Source of the DNA: Pseudodesulfovibrio aespoeensis Aspo-2
GTDB taxonomy: Bacteria > Desulfobacterota > Desulfovibrionia > Desulfovibrionales > Desulfovibrionaceae
Length of the DNA: 64,000 bases
Direction of reading: 5' to 3'
Assembly: GCF_000176915.2 (NCBI RefSeq)
Contig: NC_014844.1
Location: 496,001 to 560,000, forward strand
Numbering within the stretch: the first letter of the stretch is position 1; the number at the start of each line of letters is the position of its first letter. Positions 15,110 to 23,124 of the stretch are shown one piece after another. Under the pieces are notes generated by a model. The model searched no databases. It saw only the letters and a list, made by a program, of their open reading frames with translations, and was not told where the DNA came from. Both the position numbers and the translations under genes were made by a program.

Positions 15110-15252
15110 ATAAGGCTTGTTGAAGATGTAATCTTTTTTTTGGGGGCGGCTCGCGTTGGCAAATGGACCAACGTGGTCGGGTGTAAAGTCCCCGTAAACT
15201 AGGTCCATTGCCAAGTAGAGACTTCTGGCCCAAAATGGGACAGGAGTTTTGT

Positions 15253-15519
15253 ATGCGTAAATCGAAGTTCAGTGAGTACCAGATCGTCAAGATCCTGAAG
15301 GCAGTGGAAGGCGGACGGACTGTCGTCGATGTCTGCCGCGAGCACGGCGTGAGCAGCGCCACGTACTACAAGTGGAAGTCAAAGTATGGCGGCATGGAGG
15401 CATCCGATATCCAACGGATGAAGGATCTCGAAGCGGAGAACCGTAAGCTCAAGCAGATGTTCGCCGACCTCAGCCTGGAAAACATGGCGCTCAAGGATGT
15501 AATCGAAAAAAAACTCTGA
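15253..15519 (+). CDS. IS407-group transposase OrfA
   Basis: An 88-residue OrfA with the IS3 helix-turn-helix (SKFSEYQIVKILKAVEGGRT, then CREHGVSSATYYKWKSKYGG) and a leucine-zipper-like tail (LEAENRKLKQMFADLSLENM). It binds the element ends. AGGAG lies eight bases before the ATG. The run of eight A at its 3' end allows -1 slippage into OrfB. Confidence 0.9.
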   Translation: MRKSKFSEYQIVKILKAVEGGRTVVDVCREHGVSSATYYKWKSKYGGMEASDIQRMKDLEAENRKLKQMFADLSLENMALKDVIEKKL

Positions 15520-15551
15520 GGCCAGTTCAACGCAAGGAAGTTGTCACGCAC

Positions 15552-16451
15552 ATGGTCAACGCGTTTGAGCTGAGCTCGCGCAAGGCCTGCGCGGCCATGG
15601 GCATCAGTAGGAGCTACTACGCCTACAAGCCGCACCCGCGGGACGATAGCGATGTCATCGCAGCCTTGACTGAACTGGCCGAGAAAAAGCCTACATGGGG
15701 CTTCAGTAAACTTTTCAACGTCCTTCGACAGCAGGGCAAGCCCTGGAACCACAAGAAGGTTTGGAGGGTTTACTGCCTCTTGAAAATGAACCTGAAGCGC
15801 AAGGCCAAGAAGCGGCTTCCGCAAGCCTCTCGGACGGCAGTGGCCCAGCCGCTTGCGCCAAACCATTGCTGGTCGATCGATTTCATGCGGGACACCCTTT
15901 ACAGCGGTCGCGTCTTCAGGACTTTCAACGCTGTAGATGATTACAACCGTGAGGCCTTGGCCGTGGAAATCGATACCAATATGCCAGCAGGAAGAGTGGT
16001 AAGGGTGCTGGATCGGGTCGCCGAAGAGCGTGGCTGCTATCCCGAAAGGTTGCGAATGGACAATGGTCCGGAGTTCTCGGGGACTGTCATGGCGGCCTGG
16101 GCAGAATCGCATGGCGTGAATCTGGAGTTCATTCAGCCTGGCAAGCCCACCCAGAACTCATACATCGAGCGGTTCAACCGGACCTACAGAGAAGAAGTGC
16201 TTGATTTGTACGTGTTCAACAGCCTGAGCGAAGTTCGGGCCATTACGGAGGACTTTATCCGTGAGTACAACGAGGGACGTCCTCATGAATCCCTGGGGAA
16301 TATGTCGCCGATAAATTTTGCTGCCCAGAGGGCAGGGGGTACCCCCTGCCCTCTGGGCAACCCCCCCGAAAACTGTCGGGAGTCTCTACCGTTAACTGGC
16401 CCTATGAAAGGGGACTTTACACCGTCTCGCGCATCATCAACAAGATTGTAA
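15552..16451 (+). CDS. IS407-group transposase OrfB (DDE integrase)
   Basis: The catalytic half of the transposase: an N-terminal HTH_21 region (KKPTWGFSKLFNVLRQQGKP) and an rve integrase core with D in CWSIDFMRD, D in RMDNGPEFSG and E in NSYIERFNRTYREEVLD. It is normally made as an OrfAB fusion by -1 slippage; the frame is open upstream of the ATG to the slippery A run. The frame has no stop inside the IS: it runs through the right terminal repeat and ends at 16449-16451 in flanking DNA. Confidence 0.88.
   Translation: MVNAFELSSRKACAAMGISRSYYAYKPHPRDDSDVIAALTELAEKKPTWGFSKLFNVLRQQGKPWNHKKVWRVYCLLKMNLKRKAKKRLPQASRTAVAQPLAPNHCWSIDFMRDTLYSGRVFRTFNAVDDYNREALAVEIDTNMPAGRVVRVLDRVAEERGCYPERLRMDNGPEFSGTVMAAWAESHGVNLEFIQPGKPTQNSYIERFNRTYREEVLDLYVFNSLSEVRAITEDFIREYNEGRPHESLGNMSPINFAAQRAGGTPCPLGNPPENCRESLPLTGPMKGDFTPSRASSTRL
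16323..16358. repeat. 36-bp perfect palindrome inside orfB
   Basis: Bases 16323-16340 (GCCCAGAGGGCAGGGGGT) are the exact reverse complement of 16341-16358. It lies in the 3' end of the transposase frame. The identical palindrome is at 30785-30820 in the second IS copy. Confidence 0.9.
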
Positions 16452-16466
16452 GGAACAGAATGCAGA

Positions 16467-17948
16467 ATGACTGAAAACGAAATGACCAACAGCGAGAAGG
16501 AGTTGGTCAAAACCCTCATCGAAGAGGCAACGATCCACACTGACGACATCCCGCTACTGATGGGGATGAACCGCCGTTACTGCGTTGTCAGGCACGAGGG
16601 CGACATGTGTATCATGGAGAAGACGACTGACCACGAAGACAACATCGTACACAATCCGTTCTCGGAGCGGGCGTTCGGCCTCCGACACCGAGGCGAGATG
16701 GTTAGAGTTCTCCACTACACCAAGAACGGCCCGGCATACTGCCCCAAGTCCTTGGCCTCGTTCTGGCTCGGCTGGAAGCACCGCAGTATCAAGGACAGCA
16801 CCGTCTTTGATCCACGCGGCTCTAAAAGCAAGTACGCCAAGCGGTTCTACAACTTATGGCCAGGTTACGCGATCACGCCAGAAAAGGGTGACTGCTCCCT
16901 GATCATCGCCCACCTCCGTGACATCTGGTGCAACGGCAACGAGGAGCAGTTCACGTATCTGATCACTTGGTTTGCCCATATGTTCCAGTACCCGTGGGAG
17001 AAGCCGAACGTGGCCTTGGTTGTCAAGGGCGGCAAGGCAGCAGGAAAGAGCACCGTCTTTGATGGCATCCTGCTGCCAATCCTCGGAACGCTGTACAGCA
17101 AAATGACCCACCAGGAGCAGTTGGTTGGCAAGTTTAACCGCCATACGCTTTATAAGCTTCTCCTGGTTGCTGAGGAGGCGTTCTGGGCTGGTGATAAAAG
17201 CGCTGAAGGACCTCTAAAGGCGATGATCACGGACAAGCCCCTACAGGCTGAGCCGAAAGGCGTCGACGCTTTCGATACGTACACATACTATCGGATCGCT
17301 TTCGTCTCCAACGAGACCCGCGTCGTCCCGGCAACAAAGGACGAGCGTCGGTTCTTCGCCATCCGCGTGTCGAGCGACAAGATGAGGGACGTCGGCTACT
17401 TCAACGCGCTCTGGAAACAGATCGAGAACGGCGGGGTGGCCGCGTTCATGGACTACCTGATGACCTGGGAGGTCGACCGCAACCTTGTCTTCAGCCCGCC
17501 TCGCACGGACGTCCTGACCGAGGACATCCTGGAGAACCTGTCCGCATTTGAAAGATGGGCCTTCGAGTTCCTTCACGCGGACGAGGACGACGACCTGATC
17601 GAGTGGGACGCCCCGGTGACGACGTTTGACATCTACGACCACTACAAGCGGTGGCTGAAGGAGGCCAAGGAGCTTGGCGTCTACGTCAGCCGTGCAGAGA
17701 TCGGCACCCAGACGAGGATGACCCAGGAGTTCAAGCGCCTGTTCGGGTTCACCTTGGCCAAGGCCGGGGGGAAGCGCTGCTTCATCCTCCCTAGCCGCGA
17801 GGCAGCTAGGAAGGTCTTCCAGGACAAGGTCAATGCGAAGATCGTTTGGCGCGACATGGTGGTCGAAGAAGAAGGGTTCTTCGACGAGACCCCCGCCAAA
17901 CCCGAGCACAGAGGGTTCGGCGACCTTGACGAACTCCTAGAAGACTAG
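16467..17948 (+). CDS. D5-like primase-helicase / DUF5906-type ATPase
   Basis: A 493-residue protein with a Walker A motif in VVKGGKAAGKSTVFDGILLP (about residues 186-205) and downstream LLVAEEAFWAGD (Walker B-like) and FVSNETRVVPATKDERRFFA (sensor region). This is the superfamily-3 helicase pattern of phage and satellite replication proteins, with a C-terminal winged-helix-like region. It would unwind the element's origin. No primase catalytic domain is visible in it. It is the first gene after the IS, and its upstream region has probably been replaced by the insertion. Confidence 0.82.
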   Translation: MTENEMTNSEKELVKTLIEEATIHTDDIPLLMGMNRRYCVVRHEGDMCIMEKTTDHEDNIVHNPFSERAFGLRHRGEMVRVLHYTKNGPAYCPKSLASFWLGWKHRSIKDSTVFDPRGSKSKYAKRFYNLWPGYAITPEKGDCSLIIAHLRDIWCNGNEEQFTYLITWFAHMFQYPWEKPNVALVVKGGKAAGKSTVFDGILLPILGTLYSKMTHQEQLVGKFNRHTLYKLLLVAEEAFWAGDKSAEGPLKAMITDKPLQAEPKGVDAFDTYTYYRIAFVSNETRVVPATKDERRFFAIRVSSDKMRDVGYFNALWKQIENGGVAAFMDYLMTWEVDRNLVFSPPRTDVLTEDILENLSAFERWAFEFLHADEDDDLIEWDAPVTTFDIYDHYKRWLKEAKELGVYVSRAEIGTQTRMTQEFKRLFGFTLAKAGGKRCFILPSREAARKVFQDKVNAKIVWRDMVVEEEGFFDETPAKPEHRGFGDLDELLED

Positions 17949-17970
17949 GCCCGAAACAGAACCAACAGAA

Positions 17971-18001
17971 AGGCCCCCGGATTCCGGGGGCCTTTTTCGG
18001 T
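17971..18001. terminator. bidirectional terminator
   Basis: AGGCCCCCGG/CCGGGGGCCT stem with a three-base loop and flanking T/A runs, between the convergent helicase and secreted-protein genes. Confidence 0.8.
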
Positions 18002-18016
18002 TCCAACGCCAGGAGG

Positions 18017-18856
18017 CTATCCCTCCTCGACGTAACCCTTTTCGATGATCGATTTCAAGATGACGAACCAGTCCTCGGGCGTGATCGGCCACCACTTGTC
18101 ATGGGGGTATTGGTCGGTCTGCAGGCTGGCACCAAAAAGCTTGAGAAATGAATCGGCCCTAGTCTCGCCGAACCTCCTCGCCAACTCGTTCTTCAGAGGA
18201 GGACATGTGTAGACCACGACCAGCGTCAGTTTCAGCGCCATACCCTCGGCAGCGTTCGCCACGGTCACGAGGATCTCGTGAAGTCCCTTGATGCCGTCCG
18301 CATCGGGCTGCTCGAACTCATCATACAAGATGGAAGCGTCAACAGTAAAACCCCTCTCTTGGAAGTACCGGCACACGCCAACGAAATTGTTCATCGGCAC
18401 TTGGTACACGGGGTCCCAGAAGATGCCGGTCAGCGACGTCTCGATGATCTCCATCTCCTCGGCGGTCAGCCCTTTGGGCAGCTTGATCCAGTCATGCTCG
18501 GCCAACTTGGACGGCGTGGGCGTTGCGGCGTTGTCGGCCTGATCAGGCTTGGGCTCAACTCCAGGCAGTTCGGGACTGTCAATGCAGAAACCCCAAACCG
18601 GGGTATCTATGACTGTCCCATTCACGACCACCTGCTTCCCCACGTTCTTCGAGAGATAGTCCCGCACCTCCGCGCTCAGCATGGAGTCATCGCCGCACCC
18701 GACCAGAAAGCCCATGCCCGAATCGTAGAGCCGATAGTAAACCTCGCCGTTGTCCTCGGACTGCTCGACCACACCCGTCATCGCCTGTGCGGCAGCCGCG
18801 CTACACATCGCCGTCAGCACCAGCGCCAACGCCATCATGAGTTTTCGCATGATCAT
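18017..18856 (-). CDS. secreted protein of unknown function
   Basis: About 279 residues. A clear signal peptide (MRKLMMALALVLTAMCSAAA, cleavage near AQA) is followed by a small beta domain with a cysteine pair region and, after a proline/threonine linker, a helical domain. No catalytic motif is recognised. Three nearby ATGs are possible; GGGAG lies six bases before the one at 18856, which I prefer to 18868. It is cargo of the integrated element, read against the helicase. Confidence 0.6.
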   Translation of the reverse strand: MIMRKLMMALALVLTAMCSAAAAQAMTGVVEQSEDNGEVYYRLYDSGMGFLVGCGDDSMLSAEVRDYLSKNVGKQVVVNGTVIDTPVWGFCIDSPELPGVEPKPDQADNAATPTPSKLAEHDWIKLPKGLTAEEMEIIETSLTGIFWDPVYQVPMNNFVGVCRYFQERGFTVDASILYDEFEQPDADGIKGLHEILVTVANAAEGMALKLTLVVVYTCPPLKNELARRFGETRADSFLKLFGASLQTDQYPHDKWWPITPEDWFVILKSIIEKGYVEEG

Positions 18857-18957
18857 AGTGTCTCCCATGGTCTCGGCGGACGCCCTGTGCCCGCCCTGAA
18901 CGCGCGAAAGGCCGGGGGCGTAGCTCCCGGCCCAATCCGTTGGTCAAAAATCACCGG

Positions 18958-19260
18958 CTACCACTCCCTGAGCGGCGCTCCTGCGTTGTCCTTGAAGCTC
19001 CCGCTTGAGATGGCGATGGTGTCCATGATCGGGCCAATGACAAAGAGGCCTCCGGTCATGGCGTAGAGCAGACCCTTGCCGTACCTGCCGACATAAAACA
19101 GATGGCCTCCAAAAAGTCCCAGCGCGAGGCACAGGAGAAGCGCGGTCTTCCTGCGCTTCTCGGACGACATGGTCATGTATCGGCTGCCGCCGCCCGAGTT
19201 CACGTTAACGTTGATGGTCTGCCCCTGGCCCGCTGCCTGCTCCGTGGTCCCTTGCGTCAT
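18958..19260 (-). CDS. TM2-domain membrane protein
   Basis: A 100-residue protein whose C-terminal half is a TM2 domain: basic residues, then LLCLALGLFGGHLFYVGRYG, a turn with GKGLLYAMTGGLFVIGPIMD, and a DxI end. TM2 proteins are small two-span membrane proteins of unclear function. The N-terminus is glycine/asparagine-rich (INVNVNSGGGSRY). The ATG at 19260 is chosen for its GGAG site. Followed 100 bases later by the secreted-protein gene in the same direction. Confidence 0.75.
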   Translation of the reverse strand: MTQGTTEQAAGQGQTINVNVNSGGGSRYMTMSSEKRRKTALLLCLALGLFGGHLFYVGRYGKGLLYAMTGGLFVIGPIMDTIAISSGSFKDNAGAPLREW

Positions 19261-19312
19261 CACGAATTCTCCTTGTCTCGTGTTCGAAAGTTGCAAATAT
19301 CAAGGCCGAACA

Positions 19313-19382
19313 CCGATATATCAACCCTGTTGTGAAAAGTAAATATATATCAGGTCCACATCATGTGAGGCCGGATATATCC
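19313..19382. promoter_or_regulatory. repeated GATATATC-type operators before the XRE regulator
   Basis: CGATATATCA (19312-19321), AATATATATC (about 19342-19351) and the perfect palindrome GGATATATCC (19373-19382) lie between the divergent TM2 and XRE genes. Spaced palindromes next to an XRE gene suggest autoregulation of both directions. Confidence 0.45.
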
Positions 19383-19401
19383 ATGGGGCACGGAGGAACC
19401 C

Positions 19402-19728
19402 ATGGACGACATCCTGCTCAAGCTCGGCAAACGGATTCGAGAGCTTCGCAAGAAAAAGGAGCTGTCGCAAAGCAGGCTGGCCGAGATGGCCGGGCTCAAC
19501 GACAAGTATCTCGGCGAGGTGGAGAGGGGATCGAACAACATCTCGGTCAAGAACCTCGGCCAGATCGCCGCTGCTCTCGGCGTGGAGACCTACGAGCTGC
19601 TCGACGGCGCGCATGAGTACGAGATCGACCGAAAGGACATCACCCAGAAGCTTCACGCGATCATCGAGGCAGCGTCTGATGAGGATCTCTGCGCCATCTA
19701 CGGCTTTGCCTCGGACATCGTCGCCTGA
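19402..19728 (+). CDS. XRE-family repressor-like regulator
   Basis: A 108-residue HTH_3 protein: GKRIRELRKKKELSQSRLAE, recognition region AGLNDKYLGEVERGSNNISV, then LGQIAAALGVETYELL. The C-terminal 40 residues form a short helical tail. GGAGG precedes the ATG. It lies divergent from the TM2 gene with palindromes between them, and likely controls the element's lytic or excision functions. Confidence 0.85.
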   Translation: MDDILLKLGKRIRELRKKKELSQSRLAEMAGLNDKYLGEVERGSNNISVKNLGQIAAALGVETYELLDGAHEYEIDRKDITQKLHAIIEAASDEDLCAIYGFASDIVA

Positions 19729-19828
19729 ACAATCGTTCCGCCCCGCATAAATAGAAGCGCGAGAGGCACGCGGATCGTCCGCCAGCCCTGATCGCGCTCT
19801 TCTACTCTATGTAATACGGGAGGACACG

Positions 19829-20419
19829 ATGACCGAAACCATCGACTTCAAGGACCTTTTCATCGAGCTTGGGCTCGACCCAGCCGACCACAGCGGCAAC
19901 CTTGCCTGCCCATTCTGCGGCAAGAAGTCTTTCACGCCGTATCGTGACAACGGCGTGGCCCGGTGCCATGCCTGCGCATGGTCCGGCAACGCCATCAACC
20001 TCTACGCCCAGGTCAAGGGCGTGGACACCAAGGAAGCCTTCGCTGACCTCGTCGCGCTCTACAACGCGAAGGCGATCAAGCTGAAGCCCAAGACCCGCAA
20101 GGAGGCGGTCGAGCAGCTCGCCAGCGACCTCGACTTCCTGGCCTGGGTCCGCCTCCATTTTGCTTTTTTCAAGTCCGAGCGGATGGGCGCGGCCCACTAC
20201 CAGAAGAAGTCGGGCTACAGCAGGTCGCACTTCACCAAGGTCCTGAACGGCCAGTTCGACAAGGTGTCGCGCAAGGCGTGGAACGAGATCGTCCTCTTCC
20301 TCAGGCAGGCCATCAACGTCGGCCAGCTCAAGAAGGACATGGGGATGAAGGCCGCCTACTGGAAGGGACGCATCAAGGCCGACGCCCTGCTCAGGGAGAG
20401 CGTGTCGAGGTTCCTGTAG
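19829..20419 (+). CDS. CHC2 zinc-finger protein, primase-like N-terminus
   Basis: A 196-residue protein. Residues ~24-50 are the DnaG-type CHC2 zinc finger (CPFCGKKSFTPYRDNG, then CHACAWSGNAINLYAQ), which binds DNA in primases. No TOPRIM catalytic domain follows; instead there is a helical region of about 130 residues. It may therefore be a priming or origin-binding accessory that works with the helicase at 16467. It is immediately followed by the hairpin cluster. Confidence 0.75.
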   Translation: MTETIDFKDLFIELGLDPADHSGNLACPFCGKKSFTPYRDNGVARCHACAWSGNAINLYAQVKGVDTKEAFADLVALYNAKAIKLKPKTRKEAVEQLASDLDFLAWVRLHFAFFKSERMGAAHYQKKSGYSRSHFTKVLNGQFDKVSRKAWNEIVLFLRQAINVGQLKKDMGMKAAYWKGRIKADALLRESVSRFL

Positions 20420-20519
20420 GCGCAAGGGTCGGCAAGGGAGAGTGACGGTTTGGGCGTTCGTGGGTTGCGGCCTGCGAGCGCCTTCTTGCTTTTAGCGTGA
20501 ACGGCCTTTGAAACGGATT

Positions 20520-20810
20520 GATTCAATCTGCCAATTCGCAATGCCCTGAAATTTTTCAGCTAGGATTCATTTTGGCACAGATTGAATCCACATCGGCACA
20601 GCCATGATTTGTCCTCTTGAGCATCCTCATCACGATGTTCGCCTTGGGTGTTGTCAGCCTGAGATTTTGGAAATCTTAGAATCGACGCAGAGTCATGGGA
20701 TGACCCATCGAGCGCTTCGCGCATGAGCCCGCCCAACGGAATGTGTGGGCTTCGCCCACCCATCCGATGAGCGATGCTCATAGGTGCATTTCTATCAAGA
20801 AATGGCACCT
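20520..20810. repeat. cluster of seven hairpins, candidate replication or priming origin
   Basis: Seven inverted repeats lie in about 290 bases. Pairs are 20520-20534 with 20572-20588 (two-base bulge), 20662-20667 with 20671-20676, 20695-20699 with 20704-20708, 20712-20715 with 20719-20722, 20745-20750 with 20754-20759, 20767-20772 with 20776-20781, and 20782-20793 with 20798-20810 (one bulge). Two of them read GCGAAGC on the minus strand, an exceptionally stable DNA mini-hairpin known from phage origins. Position after a CHC2 gene supports an origin. Confidence 0.55.
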
Positions 20811-20849
20811 CCGCTGAATCGCCCCGCCGCTTCACCTCCGCTTGCTATT

Positions 20850-21142
20850 ATTTATCAGATCAATGTTTCCGTAAAACACCAAAATCAATGACTTTTCAAA
20901 AAAGTTTGACCTTTTTTGGTTTGCGTTGGTTCACGTTGGATTTCCTCACATGTTAAGTTCTTCCAAAAACTTAACGTTTCCAAAATTTATTCAATAATTT
21001 CATATATTTGAATGACATAGAAATCAAGTCGATTCTCGAACGTTAAATTACCCATGAAAAACAGCAAGATACTTAACATCCATAGATGTGCCCGAAAATG
21101 ACCAAAAGGAACCCAAACCATCCCGCCAAGGGGAGTTCCACC
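20850..21142. other. AT-rich spacer with inverted repeats upstream of the small recombinase
   Basis: An AT-rich stretch in otherwise GC-rich DNA, with GTTAAGTT...AACTTAAC (about 20953-20976) and further TTAAC-like words. No coding frame is supported. It may be part of the origin or a recombinase-binding region. Confidence 0.4.
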
Positions 21143-21697
21143 ATGGTCGAGCCCATCCGCTCCCTTGACGCCATCTCGGCCATCAAGACGATGCTCGGCG
21201 ACAAGCCCCGCGACCTGCTCCTCTTCGTCATGGCGACCAACAACGGCATCCGTTGCGGCGACCTGCTCAGGCTCAAGGTGGGCGACCTGCGCGGCAAGAG
21301 GGTCGACGACATCATCACCATCAAGGAGTCCAAGACGGGCAAGACCAACATCCTCGCCGTCAACGACTCCGTCCACCACGCGCTGACCCGGTACCTGGCA
21401 TCCGGCTCGCTCAACGACGGGGCATACCTGTTCCGATCCAAAAAGGGCGAGAACGCGCCCCTGACCATCCAGTCGGTCAATCGCATGGTGAAGTCGTGGT
21501 GCCGCGAGGCTGGCCTTGACGGCAACTACGGAGCCCACAGCCTGCGCAAGACCTTCGGCTACGTCCAGCGCGTCCACTTCGGGGTCGGGTTCGAGGTGCT
21601 CTGCAAACGCTTCAACCACGCCTCGCCCAGCGTGACCATGCGCTACCTCGGCATCAGCGACACCGAGGTGGTCGGCATCCTGAGAAATTCGATCTGA
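21143..21697 (+). CDS. tyrosine recombinase, catalytic domain only
   Basis: A 184-residue protein covering just the catalytic domain: R in NNGIRCGDLLRLKVGDLRGK, K in SKTGKTN, HSLRKTFGY (H-x-x-R), and MRYLGI with the nucleophilic Y. The core-binding and arm-binding domains of ordinary integrases are absent. AGGGGAG seven bases before ATG 21143 supports that start over the longer frame. It could be a resolvase or Xer-like partner rather than the integrase. Confidence 0.75.
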   Translation: MVEPIRSLDAISAIKTMLGDKPRDLLLFVMATNNGIRCGDLLRLKVGDLRGKRVDDIITIKESKTGKTNILAVNDSVHHALTRYLASGSLNDGAYLFRSKKGENAPLTIQSVNRMVKSWCREAGLDGNYGAHSLRKTFGYVQRVHFGVGFEVLCKRFNHASPSVTMRYLGISDTEVVGILRNSI

Positions 21698-21802
21698 TTC
21701 CACACGGGCCGTTTACTTTTCCATACGGAATACTGCCAAATGAAAATGGAGGGAGCTGTTCCCTCGCTTGGACAAACCCTTTTACCCAGGAGGATGCCGA
21801 CA

Positions 21803-22039
21803 ATGGGCAGACCCATCACCGTCGAGAGGCAGTTCTACACCCAGAAGGAGGCCGCAGAGTACTGCGGCTACAGCGTCGTCAAGTTCAGGCAGTTCGCCAA
21901 GGACTACGACATCCCGAGGTGCGGCCCCAAGCGGGACCGCTATCGCAAGGAGGACCTGGACGACTTCATGACCGACCCGGCCAGCTTCCACAACCCGATC
22001 CGCTCCCGCAGGCCCGGCTTCGTTCCAGTGGAGGTCTAG
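21803..22039 (+). CDS. excisionase-like HTH protein
   Basis: A 78-residue protein with the MerR/AlpA-like fold of excisionases: QFYTQKEAAEYCGYSVVKFR, then IPRCGPKRDRYRKEDLDDFM. It is the recombination directionality factor candidate for the adjacent integrase, and its stop (TAG) is directly followed by the integrase GTG. AGGAGG nine bases before ATG 21803 fixes the start. Confidence 0.75.
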   Translation: MGRPITVERQFYTQKEAAEYCGYSVVKFRQFAKDYDIPRCGPKRDRYRKEDLDDFMTDPASFHNPIRSRRPGFVPVEV

Positions 22040-23062
22040 GTGAGCGTCGGGAAGACACAGGACGGACGTTTCTACGTCCAGTACAGGGTTCAGTACCGCA
22101 ACAGCCCGAAACGGGAGTACTTCGGGAAAGGAACCGAGGCCAAGAGAGCGGCCAGGGAACGGGATGCCGAGATCAAGCTGATGAAGACCCGCAACGAGGA
22201 CGTCAGGGAAAGCCACATCTACCTGGACGAGCTTGCCAAGGCATACATCGAGCATGAAAAAGTGAAAGGGCGTGACCGGAAGTTCCTCATAGAGGTCAGG
22301 AACCGGCTGAACAAATCCTTCCTGCCCGCGCTGAACCACGTCCCGGTCCACAAGCTCAAGGCCAGGGATTTCGACAAGCTGGCGCTGGAGTACAAGGACC
22401 TCTCCAACAGCTCCTTCAACCGCTACATCACGTACCTGAACGTCATCTTCAACTTCGGCGTGGAATTCGAGCACATCGAGAAGAACCCGATGACGAACTG
22501 GCGCAAGCGAGTGATGAAACGGGAAAAGCCCCGCGACCTGGAGATCACCATCGACGACGTCAGGGCCATCATGGCCCACGCCGCGCCGCACGTCCAAAAG
22601 GCGATCAAGCTGATCCTGAGCACCGGCTGCCGACCCGGCAAGTCCGAACTGCTCAGGATCAAGTACAGCGACGTGGACTTTGATGCCAAGCGCGTCAGGA
22701 TTCGCGGCTCCAAGACGGCCAGGAGCGACCGCTACGTCCCCCTGCGCGACGAGTTCCTCGCCGAGATCAGGGGCTGGCAGGACGCTGCGGAGAGCGACTA
22801 CATCGTCGAGTTCGAAGGCAAGCAGCTCAACGGCTTCAAGAAGGGGTTCAACGCCGCCGTCCGCAGATCGGGCATCGGGAAGAAGGTCGTGCCTTACCAC
22901 CTGCGGCACTTCTTCGCCTCAAGCCTGCTCGCCAACAAGGCCGACATCAAGGCCGTGGCCTCGCTCATGGGCCACGCCGGACCGGACATGCTGTTCAAGG
23001 TCTACTACCACCTGATCGGCGACAGCGAGAAAGAGGCCGTGGAGAAGCTCCCCACTCTGTGA
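22040..23062 (+). CDS. int: tyrosine-type site-specific integrase
   Basis: A 340-residue P2/P4-type integrase with an N-terminal arm-binding region (GRFYVQYRVQYRNSPKREYF), a SAM-like core-binding domain and a catalytic domain: R in STGCRPGKSELL, HLRHFFASSLL, GHAGPDMLFKVYYHL ending in the nucleophilic Y. It is the likely integrase for the tRNA-Thr attachment site. The GTG start abuts the excisionase-like gene. Confidence 0.9.
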   Translation: MSVGKTQDGRFYVQYRVQYRNSPKREYFGKGTEAKRAARERDAEIKLMKTRNEDVRESHIYLDELAKAYIEHEKVKGRDRKFLIEVRNRLNKSFLPALNHVPVHKLKARDFDKLALEYKDLSNSSFNRYITYLNVIFNFGVEFEHIEKNPMTNWRKRVMKREKPRDLEITIDDVRAIMAHAAPHVQKAIKLILSTGCRPGKSELLRIKYSDVDFDAKRVRIRGSKTARSDRYVPLRDEFLAEIRGWQDAAESDYIVEFEGKQLNGFKKGFNAAVRRSGIGKKVVPYHLRHFFASSLLANKADIKAVASLMGHAGPDMLFKVYYHLIGDSEKEAVEKLPTL

Positions 23063-23124
23063 CCAACCCGCTCGCGTGCTGTCATGTTGCCGCGAGCTTC
23101 AACCATCCCCAGTCAGGACATGTC

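Larger units (their letters stand above)
15182..16421 (+). mobile_element. IS3-family (IS407-group) insertion sequence, copy 1
   Basis: A 1240-bp element with terminal inverted repeats beginning TGTAAAGTCCCC, two overlapping frames and a DDE integrase. No 4-bp direct repeat flanks it (CGGG on the left, CCGT on the right). The orfA frame contains GAAAAAAAAC near its end, a -1 slippage site like those used to make OrfAB in IS3 elements. The copy at 29643 differs by a few substitutions and one extra C. Confidence 0.88.

Noticed and set aside
20560-20835. 91-codon minus-strand frame over the hairpin cluster
   Set aside because: Its codons are made of the inverted repeats themselves, with no ribosome site. 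The hairpins explain the openness.
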